A program made the translations under genes and the position numbers. This document shows positions 1-7,431 of a stretch of 8,463 nt of DNA, one piece after another; position 1 is the first letter of the stretch; every line of letters starts with the position of its first letter. The notes under the pieces are model-generated. The model did not search any database. It saw only the letters and a list, made by a program, of their open reading frames with translations, and had not been told where the DNA came from. The DNA is taken from contig JBKJLF010000089.1 in the NCBI GenBank assembly GCA_046597185.1, forward strand, positions 1-8,463, in the 5' to 3' direction. This DNA comes from CAMBDR01 sp046597185 (GTDB taxonomy: Bacteria; Pseudomonadota; Gammaproteobacteria; Burkholderiales; Burkholderiaceae_D).

Positions 1-1
1 G

Positions 2-1489
2 CAAAAAATTCGCACCCGCACACATCTGGCAAGCATCCCGGTGTTGATGATGGCAGCCGAAACCGAGCAAGCCGTCATTGAAGCCGCCGGCGCGCAATAC
101 GTGGTCAAGCCATTCAATATGGAGATGCTTGAATACAAAATCAAAACCATGATCGAACAACTGGCAGCGCGCCCCGCCCCCGCTGCGCCCCCGATACCCG
201 CCGTGCGCTTGCCGGCAAATAGCAGCACAGCTGGCACTAGCCCCAGCCCTAGCTTCAGTCCCAGCTTCAGTCCCAGCTTCAGTCCCAGCTTCAACGCCTT
301 GCTCAGTGCAAATAATGCGGCGGATCAAATTTCCGAGAAACCGACGTTATTGGTGGTTGATGATGTTAATGACAATCTCGACATTCTGGTTGAACTATTA
401 AGCAATGACTACGTGGTGCGCGTGGCCAATAGCGGTGAACGGGCTTTAAAGGTGTTGGGCGTGGGCAAGTTGCCCGATTTGATCCTGTTGGATGTGATGA
501 TGCCGGAAATGGATGGTTTCCAGGTTTGCCGAGAGATCAAAATGAATCCCGCCAGTGCCGACATTCCGGTCATATTTTTATCCACCATGACCGAGTCGGT
601 GGATTTGGCCAAAGGCTTTGAAGTTGGCGCAGTTGATTTTATTACCAAGCCCGCCGATCCTCCCATTTTGCTGGCGCGTATTGCCACCCACATCAAATTA
701 TTGCGCTCATTTGATAAATTAAAACAAAGCGAGGCCATGGTGCTGGCACAAAACGCGGTGCTGGAAGAAAACCTTAAGTTACGCGAAGAAGTGGAACGTA
801 TCGCGCAACATGATCTGAAAAATCCGATTGCCTGCATTATTGGTTTCACGGCCATTCTACAAGACGAGGCACGCCTTTGCGATGAGCACAAAGACATTAT
901 TGGCTATATCGAACAATCGGCCTATAGCGCCTTAAATATGGTCAACCTGTCGCTCGATTTGTATAAAATGGAAAAGGGTAGTTATGCATTTCATCCGGTT
1001 GAAGTGGATCTGATCAAGTTGTTGCAGCGCATCATCAAAGAAAAAGCGCCCGAAATTGCATCCAGAAAGCAACGTGTGGAATTTTTTAATCCATCCCACG
1101 CCACGGCACCCATGCCGACGATTCCGTTCATTCTGGGCGATGAATTGTTATGTTATTCGATGTTTGGTAATTTGCTGAAAAACGCCCTGGAAGCGGCCAG
1201 GAAAAACACGGTGGTTCAAATCGTGTTGCAGCTCGACGATGACAAAATTCATATTCACATCACCAATGACGGCGTCGTACCAAGCGAAGTGCGTGAGCAC
1301 TTTTTCGAAAAATTCAGTACCGCTGGCAAACAAAGAGGCACCGGGCTGGGCACCTTCTCGGCGCGCCTGATCGCCCAAACCCAGGGCGGCGACATTTCGA
1401 TGCAAACCTCGGACCAGAACCACTGTACCACCTTGTCAGTCAGCCTGCCCTGCACACCAGCCCCAACCAATCCGTCTGAGGATGAATGA
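2..1489 (+). CDS. Soluble REC-REC histidine kinase (hybrid two-component protein), 5' partial
   Basis: The frame is open from the first full codon at 2 to TGA at 1487-1489 (495 residues visible), so the true start lies upstream; the GTG at 41 sits inside a receiver beta-strand and is not a start. Domains, numbered from the codon at 2: the C-terminal half of a CheY-like receiver (about 1-57, with PVLMM and KPF); a Pro/Ser linker (58-114) with SPSF repeats; a complete receiver (115-234) with the acidic pair at 359-364, phosphoacceptor Asp at 491-493 (LLDVMMPEMDG) and Lys at 647-649; a short coiled region; a dimerisation/phosphotransfer helix with HDLKNP, His codon 809-811; and an HATPase domain with the N-box Asn at 1181-1183, a NDG-type G1 box and GTGLG at 1337-1351. 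No membrane segment is visible, so a cytoplasmic protein is inferred. It is directly followed by a membrane hybrid kinase, so the receivers may take phosphate from that protein's HPt domain. The class is certain; the signal and target are unknown. Confidence 0.93.
   Translation, partial: QKIRTRTHLASIPVLMMAAETEQAVIEAAGAQYVVKPFNMEMLEYKIKTMIEQLAARPAPAAPPIPAVRLPANSSTAGTSPSPSFSPSFSPSFSPSFNALLSANNAADQISEKPTLLVVDDVNDNLDILVELLSNDYVVRVANSGERALKVLGVGKLPDLILLDVMMPEMDGFQVCREIKMNPASADIPVIFLSTMTESVDLAKGFEVGAVDFITKPADPPILLARIATHIKLLRSFDKLKQSEAMVLAQNAVLEENLKLREEVERIAQHDLKNPIACIIGFTAILQDEARLCDEHKDIIGYIEQSAYSALNMVNLSLDLYKMEKGSYAFHPVEVDLIKLLQRIIKEKAPEIASRKQRVEFFNPSHATAPMPTIPFILGDELLCYSMFGNLLKNALEAARKNTVVQIVLQLDDDKIHIHITNDGVVPSEVREHFFEKFSTAGKQRGTGLGTFSARLIAQTQGGDISMQTSDQNHCTTLSVSLPCTPAPTNPSEDE
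251..294 (+). repeat. 12-bp tandem repeat coding for SPSF units
   Basis: The unit agcttcagtccc occurs three times in a row (251-262, 263-274, 275-286) and is followed by a partial copy, agcttcaa (287-294). It lies in the linker between the two receivers of the first kinase. Because the unit is a multiple of three, copy-number change would lengthen or shorten the linker by four residues without breaking the frame. A more degenerate Ser/Pro stretch precedes it. Confidence 0.9.
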
Positions 1490-4400
1490 ATGAGCGCCGA
1501 TATCCTGGAACCAGAAATCATCGCCCGTGTGATCGTGCTATTTTGCGTGCTCACGCTGATGGGCTGGGCCATGATGGGCTGGAACCTGAAAATATCACGT
1601 GCGGCAACCATGCATTTTTGCGTCGGCAACTTGCTCATTGTGGTCGGTTATGCTGCCGCTTTATTGCGCCCGGCCGGGGTTAGCTTCATTGAATCGTTTC
1701 GCTCGGTGAATATGACCGATGTGATGATCATGTGCGCCGTTATCCAGTTTTGGGCCGGCTTACGCGAGCTACATGGCTTGGGTCATACGTCTGCCCGCCG
1801 CTATCTGGTCATAATCGCGGTACTGAGCCTGATTAGCATCATCAGTTACTTACTGCACTTGCAAAATGTGTTGGGGGTTGCAATTCTCGCCACCTCAGCC
1901 TGGTTTGCCTTACTGGCTTTTAATGAGTCGAACCAGACCATGACCAAGAATTTTAGCCGCCTGACACGTTGGGTATTACTTTGGCCGTTTCTCTCGGCAG
2001 CCATTCTGTTTACGATGCGTATTGTTGATGATACCAGTGCCATGTTGATGACCCCCGGCGACATGAGTAGCACGATCAAGATCAAATATTTTGTTTGGTA
2101 TTTATGGATAGGGTTACTGGCCATTACGTTATCCAATGCGTCCTTGATTGGTTTAACCCTCAATGCCTTGATCAAAACCCTCAATGACCAGGCCCGACGC
2201 TTGCAATACATCCTCGATACCGCCCCGGTTGGTGTGGCCATCAGTGCTGGCGGCACGATACGCTTTACCAATCCACGCATCACCGAATTACTGGATGTGA
2301 AACCAGGCGACCCTTCATCCCGGGTATTAGCGCAACCGGAAGATCGCGCCAAAATCATTCAGGAACTCAAAACCCGGGGCCGTATCACCGATATGGAACT
2401 GCGTATGCATTCTTCACAAAATCAGGCGCTTGACTTGTTGGTCAGTTATTTACCCATCGATTATGAAGGTCAACCCGGCCTTCTGGGCTGGATGATTGAT
2501 ATCACCGAACGCAAACAGGCGGCGCTGGCAATGCGTAACGCCAAGGAGTTGGCAGAAGATGCCACGCACATGAAATCCAACTTTTTGGCCAATATGAGCC
2601 ACGAAATTCGCACCCCGATGAATGCCATCATCGGCATGTCGCATTTGGCATTAAAAACCGAGCTCAATCCCAAGCAGCGTTACTATATCGAAAAAGTGGA
2701 TAGCGCCGCACAAAATTTATTGGGCATCATCAACGACATTCTTGATTTTTCCAAAATCGAAGCCGGCAAAATGCAGTTTGAAACGACTGATTTTTTTCTC
2801 GAAGAGGTGCTCGAAAGTTTGGCCGATATTGTGTCCATTAAAGCCCAGGAAAAAGGCTTGGAACTGCTGTTTGACATCGATCCGGCGATGCCAACGGCAC
2901 TGATCGGCGATAGCATGCGCCTGGGCCAGGTTTTGCTGAATTTGGTCGGCAACGCGATAAAATTTACCGAACGCGGCGAAGTCACGCTTAGTATCTATCC
3001 CTTCACCAGCAACAACAGCGCGTCGATTGGCTTGCACTTTGACATCACCGATACCGGGATGGGCCTGAGCGAAGCGCAGCGCGAAAAACTGTTCGCCGCT
3101 TTTGCGCAGGCCGATGCCTCCACTACCCGCAAATATGGCGGCACTGGTTTGGGCCTCTCGATTTGCAAACATTTGGTTGAATTAATGCAGGGTGAGATTT
3201 TTGTTAACAGTGAGCCGGGGGTCGGCAGTACGTTTTCGTTTACCGCCCAATTTGGCTTACAGCAGGAGCAACGCCCACTTGTTGCACTCGACCCGGATTT
3301 AAGCAAGCTTCGCATACTTGTGGTAGATGATAATGCCCGTGCCGGCGAAGTCATTCGGGGCATGCTCAGCGCACAACATTTTGACGCGCACTTTGTTGCC
3401 AGCGGCGAACAAGCGCAGAGCGCTTTGCAAACGGCGCATGATGCTGGCCAAGCCTTTGGTCTGGTGCTGGTCGATTGGTTGATGCCCGATCCGGATGGTT
3501 TGGCCACCATCCGCAAAATACGCCAAAACCCGGTGCTGGATACGCTCCCCATCTTTGTCATGGTGCCAGCACACAGTCATTCAGACTTGTTGGAACAAGC
3601 CAATGGCATCCGAATTGATGGCATGTTAAAGAAGCCGCTCAGCCCATCTCTGCTACTGGATGCGGTTTTTTCGGCGCTGGGGCGAACCGTGCTCAACCAT
3701 GGACACAAGCAGCCGCGTTGGGTTGCCAGCCAGGAAGCCGAACAAAGCCTGCGCGGGGCATGGTTGCTTTTGGTGGAAGACAACCCGGTGAATCAGGAGC
3801 TGGCGCTGGAAGTCTTGCAAAGCGCAGGAATACGGGTTGACTTGGCCAACAATGGCGCGAATGCCATCGCCCTGGTTGCTAAAAACAACTACGATGGCGT
3901 TTTAATGGATTGCCAAATGCCGGTGATGGATGGCTTTGAAGCGACCCGAAAAATTCGTACCAGGGGCCACAGCCTGCCCATTTTGGCGATGACCGCCAAC
4001 ACCATGAGTGGCGACAAAGAATTATGTTTGGCGGCGGGCATGAATGACCATATTGGAAAACCGATCAATATCAATCAATTGTTCACGGTGCTGGCGCGTT
4101 GGATTGCCCACAAACCCGACGCCGTGAAAGCCAGCCCGGCCCTGCCGCCGCCACCCCCGCCGCCTGTGGCCAGGAGCGATGACGAATTGCCCAATATTCC
4201 CCGGCTCGATCTACAGTTGGCGCTACGCCATATGGGCGGCAACCTCAAATTAATGCGCAAATTGCTGCGCCGCTTCGCCGAAACCCAAGCCGACACGGCC
4301 CAGCGCATTCGGGTCGCGATGGCCTCGGATGACCTTGCAAGCGCAAAGCTGGAAGCGCATAGTACCAAGGGTTTGGCCGGCAATATTGGCGCAGCGCAAT

Positions 4401-4795
4401 TATTTGAATTGGCGGCGCTACTTGAAACAGCATTCAAACAAAATAACCAGTCGGCTATCGCGCCCACACTCGATAGCATGGAGCAGGAACTCAAGCTTCT
4501 GGTTGGGCAAATTATAGAGGCCGTGGGGGAGTCTGATGTGATTGAGCATGCGCCAGCCAAACCCAGTGCCGTCGATCGCCCGGTATTGGCGCAACAACTG
4601 CAAGAGCTTGCGGTGATGCTGGCCCACGACGACTCGCGCAGCGCCAAATTGCTGGCCAATATGGCTGATTCACTGCGTAACGCCGGGCAAGCACTGGCGC
4701 ATCAGCAATTGAGTGACATGATCAGTCAATATAACTTTGAAGCGGCGTTGAGCAAACTCAATACCATTGCCAAAGCGCTCGCAAACAAACCATAA
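1490..4795 (+). CDS. Seven-helix membrane PAS hybrid histidine kinase with two receivers and HPt
   Basis: This 1101-residue hybrid kinase has its ATG directly after the preceding TGA and a GAGGA ribosome site at 1478-1482, seven bases upstream, which supports this start and translational coupling. Seven hydrophobic segments are visible (about 10-30, 42-60, 75-93, 104-123, 127-145, 160-178, 199-226) with no large periplasmic domain. A PAS domain follows (about 235-345), ending in the typical DITERK. HisKA has SHEIRTP with phospho-His371. HATPase has N488 (N-box), DTGMGL at 521 and GGTGLGL at 550. Receiver 1 (about 608-735) has the acidic pair 613/614 and Asp662, but Pro replaces the usual Thr/Ser after beta-4. 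Receiver 2 (about 755-875) has Asp807 and looks complete. A poly-Pro linker (885-893) leads to an HPt domain with His957 (AHSTKGLAGNIGA), then a helical tail of about 100 residues. By family rules phosphate would pass His371 to a receiver Asp to His957 and on to another receiver, perhaps in the upstream gene product. The ligand is unknown. Confidence 0.95.
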   Translation: MSADILEPEIIARVIVLFCVLTLMGWAMMGWNLKISRAATMHFCVGNLLIVVGYAAALLRPAGVSFIESFRSVNMTDVMIMCAVIQFWAGLRELHGLGHTSARRYLVIIAVLSLISIISYLLHLQNVLGVAILATSAWFALLAFNESNQTMTKNFSRLTRWVLLWPFLSAAILFTMRIVDDTSAMLMTPGDMSSTIKIKYFVWYLWIGLLAITLSNASLIGLTLNALIKTLNDQARRLQYILDTAPVGVAISAGGTIRFTNPRITELLDVKPGDPSSRVLAQPEDRAKIIQELKTRGRITDMELRMHSSQNQALDLLVSYLPIDYEGQPGLLGWMIDITERKQAALAMRNAKELAEDATHMKSNFLANMSHEIRTPMNAIIGMSHLALKTELNPKQRYYIEKVDSAAQNLLGIINDILDFSKIEAGKMQFETTDFFLEEVLESLADIVSIKAQEKGLELLFDIDPAMPTALIGDSMRLGQVLLNLVGNAIKFTERGEVTLSIYPFTSNNSASIGLHFDITDTGMGLSEAQREKLFAAFAQADASTTRKYGGTGLGLSICKHLVELMQGEIFVNSEPGVGSTFSFTAQFGLQQEQRPLVALDPDLSKLRILVVDDNARAGEVIRGMLSAQHFDAHFVASGEQAQSALQTAHDAGQAFGLVLVDWLMPDPDGLATIRKIRQNPVLDTLPIFVMVPAHSHSDLLEQANGIRIDGMLKKPLSPSLLLDAVFSALGRTVLNHGHKQPRWVASQEAEQSLRGAWLLLVEDNPVNQELALEVLQSAGIRVDLANNGANAIALVAKNNYDGVLMDCQMPVMDGFEATRKIRTRGHSLPILAMTANTMSGDKELCLAAGMNDHIGKPININQLFTVLARWIAHKPDAVKASPALPPPPPPPVARSDDELPNIPRLDLQLALRHMGGNLKLMRKLLRRFAETQADTAQRIRVAMASDDLASAKLEAHSTKGLAGNIGAAQLFELAALLETAFKQNNQSAIAPTLDSMEQELKLLVGQIIEAVGESDVIEHAPAKPSAVDRPVLAQQLQELAVMLAHDDSRSAKLLANMADSLRNAGQALAHQQLSDMISQYNFEAALSKLNTIAKALANKP

Positions 4796-4800
4796 AAATC

Positions 4801-4890
4801 CCCCTGACACTTTTACTCCGCCGACTTTTACTTCTCCCAATTTTGCTTCCCGTTTACTCCCCACCCCCAACTCTTTACGCACTTTTTACG
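4801..4890 (+). terminator. Possible Rho-dependent termination region (C-rich, G-poor tract)
   Basis: By hand count this 90-base stretch just after the kinase stop holds 37 C and only 7 G, and it is strongly pyrimidine-rich, with recurring tttactcc/tttacg-like pieces. No G+C-rich hairpin followed by a T-run is seen between the kinase stop and the next promoter. A long C-over-G bias in the transcript is the known property of Rho loading sites, so Rho-dependent termination of the kinase operon is a reasonable inference, not a demonstration. The next promoter -10 box starts ten bases after it. Confidence 0.35.
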
Positions 4891-4900
4891 AAGAAACTTC

Positions 4901-4906
4901 TATAAT
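4901..4906 (+). promoter_or_regulatory. -10 box of the multicopper oxidase promoter
   Basis: A perfect TATAAT lies 103 bases before the oxidase ATG. No good TTGACA-like hexamer sits at 16-18 bases spacing; TTTACG at 4874-4879 and 4885-4890 is at the wrong distance. The missing -35 box suggests dependence on an activator, but no copper-responsive dyad typical of CueR-type control was recognised. Transcription would start near 4913 and give a leader of about 97 nt. That leader contains a short inverted repeat, GGAGT (4967-4971) with ACTCC (4980-4984), and a possible 22-codon ORF (4927-4995). Confidence 0.55.
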
Positions 4907-5009
4907 GTTTGGCGAGTGGTTTTTTCATGAAAGTTACCTTTGATTTGCATACGCTGTGTTCGCCACGGAGTAAAATCAGACTCCCTATTCTCTGAAAAAA
5001 GGAATTCCC

Positions 5010-7091
5010 ATGTTGCCACGCTACTTTTTACGTGCCGTACCTGGCCTGCTGTTATTGCCTGCATGCATCGGTGTTGCATTTGCCCAGCCCAGTCACCCCA
5101 CCAAGCCGGATTTACGACAGGACGAACTCAAACCCCTGACCGTACTCAAGCCGCGTGATGCGGCCACGCCCTCAGCAAAATCGGCCGAATTTACCTTGCA
5201 TGGCGCTTCAAACGCCTACACCGTTGCAGCCCAAAGCAAGCGCGCCAAGGACGAGCGGGAATTGTCTTACGACATGAAGATCGCCTATGCCGATGGCAAA
5301 ATTTACAACCCGGCCACGGGTAAGCATGACAAGGTGCAATTGCGCGCTTACAACGGCGAGTTCATCGCGCCGCTGGTGATCATGAAGCCGGGGCAAACCG
5401 TGCGCTTTAATTTTTTCAACCAGTTGCCGGTGCAACCCGAGAACGATTGCGCCCAAACTGGCGGCATCAACACCCCCGCACCCAACGGCTGTTTCAATAC
5501 CACCAATTTGCATTCGCACGGCTTGTGGATTTCACCAGCGGGCAATAGCGACAATGTGCTCATTGCGATCCAGCCGACTGTCAATTTTGAATACGAATAC
5601 AACGTCCCGGCAGATCATCCTGCAGGCACGTTTTGGTACCATCCACACAAACACGGCACCACCGCCATGCAGGTAGCGAGCGGCATGGCCGGGGCGCTGG
5701 TGATCAAGGGTGATCGTTATCCGACTCAAAACGCCAACGGCGATGTGGATACCCTGCTCAAATCGTTTGAACCCAAAAACGGCACGGCGGGCGAAGTGAA
5801 GTTGTTGCAGCAAATTCCGTATGCGTGTTTTTCCGATCCGGGCGTGCCGGGCAAAAACTGGGGTAGCCAATATTGGACCAAGGTTAATAGTGTTTTACCC
5901 GCCAATGCGGGACCGTGGCAATGTGACGATAACCAAACCGGGTATGTGGAAAACTTCGGCGTACAAGTGAGCAATCCCGCCGGATGGGCGCAATCGCAGC
6001 GCTATACCTTGATCAATGGCCAGGCTCGTCCCACGATCACCATGAAGGCGGGGCAAGTGGTGCGCTGGCGCTTGATTGATGCCGGCTTTAATGAAACGGT
6101 GAGTTTGAAGATTCGCAAGGTCGTCGATCCGCTCAGGATATTGCGTGTTCTGGCCGATGCCAAGGCGCAGGAAGATGAAGTCAAGGGCGCATGCCTGGGC
6201 GCGGAAGTGACCCAGTTTGAGGTCGCGAGTGACGGTTTGACGCACGAAAAAATCATCGCCAAAACCACCAATGTGTTGCAACCGGGGTATCGGAGTGATG
6301 TGTTGTTTGCGATTCCCGAAAAAGGCCATTACTGCGTGTATGACGCCGCTTCCAAAGCCTTGACCAATGCAGGTGACGAAAACGCCAAGGTATTGGCGAT
6401 CATCCGCGCCGATGGGACGGCCATAGTAAATGATCAGGCCAAAACCATTCAACAGCACCTGAAAGCGGCAGCGCAGCGGATGCCCGTTTCAGCCGCTGTG
6501 CGCGATGCGGTACTGGCAGATTTGAGCGATGCGAGCAATATGAAGTTGAGCAAATTCGTGCCCCACCCAAGCATTACCGACGAAGAAATCAAGCGCTCGG
6601 GCCAGCCGGTGGAAGAGTCGATTTTCTACCTGGGCACAGATCTCAAAACCAACACCGGCCCGGTTTTGTTTCAAGTCAACGAGAAGTCATATGATGAGAA
6701 CCGGATTGATCACACCCTCATCCTGGGCAAGGCACAAACCTGGAATCTTGGCGTCCATCCCAAATCGCTCGCGCCCACGCATCCGTTCCATATTCATGTG
6801 AATCCGTTTCAAATTCACAAGATCACCAGAATCAACAAATTGACTGGCAAGCCCGATCCGGCTTTGGAAATCGACGATCAATACAAGGGCCTTGTAGGCA
6901 CATGGCGCGATACCTTGCTGGCCTCAGCCGACCATGCCATTGAAGTGCGCACACGCTATGAGCGCTATATTGGCGAGTATGTGTTGCATTGCCATATTTT
7001 GGAGCATGAAGACCAGGGCATGATGCAAAACGTCAAAGTGGTATTGCCCAATGGGAAAGGCGGCGCAGCCAAAGGCGCGCATTCGCACTAA
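5010..7091 (+). CDS. Exported multicopper oxidase (laccase-like)
   Basis: This 693-residue protein should oxidise a substrate at a type 1 copper and reduce oxygen to water at a trinuclear centre. All four copper-binding motifs are present: HSHG at 168-171, WYHPHKHG with His211/213/215, HPFHIH with His591/594/596, and HCHILEHEDQGM with His660, Cys661, His662, His666 and Met671 as the likely axial ligand. An N-terminal signal peptide (about 1-25, ending AFA before Gln26) directs export to the periplasm. It has no twin-arginine motif, unlike CueO and CopA, so Sec export is inferred. LPAC at 16-19 resembles a lipobox but has Pro at -2. The start is fixed by AAGGA at 4999-5003, six bases before ATG. 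It is longer than common bacterial laccases (about 450-550 residues), with most extra length between the second and third motifs. Cys147 and Cys161 may form a disulfide. The C-terminus ends in a His-containing tail. No copper transport or chaperone gene is adjacent. Substrate (copper, manganese, phenols) cannot be told. Confidence 0.92.
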   Translation: MLPRYFLRAVPGLLLLPACIGVAFAQPSHPTKPDLRQDELKPLTVLKPRDAATPSAKSAEFTLHGASNAYTVAAQSKRAKDERELSYDMKIAYADGKIYNPATGKHDKVQLRAYNGEFIAPLVIMKPGQTVRFNFFNQLPVQPENDCAQTGGINTPAPNGCFNTTNLHSHGLWISPAGNSDNVLIAIQPTVNFEYEYNVPADHPAGTFWYHPHKHGTTAMQVASGMAGALVIKGDRYPTQNANGDVDTLLKSFEPKNGTAGEVKLLQQIPYACFSDPGVPGKNWGSQYWTKVNSVLPANAGPWQCDDNQTGYVENFGVQVSNPAGWAQSQRYTLINGQARPTITMKAGQVVRWRLIDAGFNETVSLKIRKVVDPLRILRVLADAKAQEDEVKGACLGAEVTQFEVASDGLTHEKIIAKTTNVLQPGYRSDVLFAIPEKGHYCVYDAASKALTNAGDENAKVLAIIRADGTAIVNDQAKTIQQHLKAAAQRMPVSAAVRDAVLADLSDASNMKLSKFVPHPSITDEEIKRSGQPVEESIFYLGTDLKTNTGPVLFQVNEKSYDENRIDHTLILGKAQTWNLGVHPKSLAPTHPFHIHVNPFQIHKITRINKLTGKPDPALEIDDQYKGLVGTWRDTLLASADHAIEVRTRYERYIGEYVLHCHILEHEDQGMMQNVKVVLPNGKGGAAKGAHSH

Positions 7092-7105
7092 GTACTGTAA
7101 TTAGT

Positions 7106-7190
7106 TCAGTTGCCACGCGACAAGGTGTGACTGCCCATCAAACCTTGTCCGTAGCCATTTTTACATTAATTTATGGTGGCTGGCAACTGA
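7106..7190. repeat. 85-bp element bounded by 10-bp perfect inverted repeats with nested hairpins
   Basis: TCAGTTGCCA (7106-7115) and TGGCAACTGA (7181-7190) are perfect inverted repeats. Inside lie a second perfect pair, GACAAGGT (7119-7126) and ACCTTGTC (7142-7149), and a weaker one, AGCCA (7153-7157) with TGGCT (7177-7181, overlapping the outer arm by one base). The single strand could fold as an outer stem enclosing two hairpins. The right end lies one base before the point where homology to chpB begins. It may be a small non-autonomous element, a bidirectional terminator for the oxidase gene, or a recombination scar. No target-site duplication or T-rich tail of standard form was found. Confidence 0.5.
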
Positions 7191-7191
7191 G

Positions 7192-7293
7192 ACCATCGAT
7201 ATGGCGGCCCGCCATGGGCGGTTTATCGAAGTGGCGGCAGAGAGTCTGGTTGAAGAAGTGCTGGCACGCTTGCAACCTATTTTTGAGGCTTGA
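7192..7293 (+). pseudogene. Remnant of a ChpB/MazF-type toxin gene (3' end only)
   Basis: Thirty-three sense codons and a TGA match the C-terminal end of the intact toxin gene at the right edge of the window: 97 of 101 bases are identical to 8363-8463. Two of the four differences change residues (Ala to Val, Ser to Ala). The fragment keeps IDMAARHGRFIE and ends QPIFEA. It has no start codon, no ribosome site, and lacks the catalytic Arg and Thr region of the family, so it is not expected to yield an active toxin. It also shows the likely stop of the intact copy, whose last base is cut off by the window. Confidence 0.88.
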
Positions 7294-7296
7294 TGC

Positions 7297-7431
7297 TTAG
7301 GCTGTTGGGGCTGTGCTTTTGTGAGTTGGGTGTCCCGTTAACAGGCCGCCATGCCGCGCCAACTGGCTTTCATGCACCGCATACGCCAAATCGGTTCTGA
7401 TCCAACGCCAAGGCGATGTTTCGTCGCTCAT
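7297..7431 (-). pseudogene. Truncated death-on-curing (Doc/Fic) toxin gene
   Basis: On the minus strand an ATG at 7431-7429 overlaps the stop of the antitoxin gene (ATGA arrangement) and opens a 44-codon frame ending in TAA at 7299-7297. The first 30 or so residues read like the start of Doc toxins: WRWIRTDLAYAVHESQLARHGG, here split as WRWIRTDLAY and AVHESQLARHGG. After HGGL the resemblance to the expected GxRDxgLLeSAL segment stops and the reading runs into unrelated sequence. Doc proteins are about 125 residues and carry a catalytic Fic motif (HxFx[DN]GNKR) that is absent here. The break is near 7342. The fragment abuts the ChpB remnant, so one rearrangement probably removed the rest. Confidence 0.75.

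Noticed and set aside
41..43. GTG at 41 as the start of the first kinase gene
   Set aside because: The open frame continues to the window edge with receiver-like residues (KIRTRTHLASIP) directly before it, so the start is upstream.
4075..4659. 194-codon minus-strand frame in the HPt region
   Set aside because: It is a shadow of the kinase; the Gly- and Ser-rich translation is a by-product of the poly-Pro and Ala/Gly codons on the + strand.
4940..5158. 72-codon + strand frame overlapping the oxidase start
   Set aside because: It is out of frame with the oxidase, has no recognisable motif, and the oxidase has a strong ribosome site and signal peptide.
7119..7162. Classical intrinsic terminator for the oxidase gene (8-bp stem, T-run after)
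   Set aside because: The stem has only moderate G+C, a 15-nt loop, and the five-T run lies eight bases beyond the stem. It is better described as part of the inverted-repeat element, although it may still have some termination effect.
7092..7200. Integron attC site next to a cassette-like toxin-antitoxin module
   Set aside because: The inverted repeats and toxin-antitoxin setting suggested it, but no GTTRRRY/RYYYAAC core pair is present on either strand of this stretch, and no integrase is in the window.
7105..7293. Expressed short peptide containing the ChpB remnant
   Set aside because: The frame is open back to a TAG at 7102 but has no ATG and no ribosome site.
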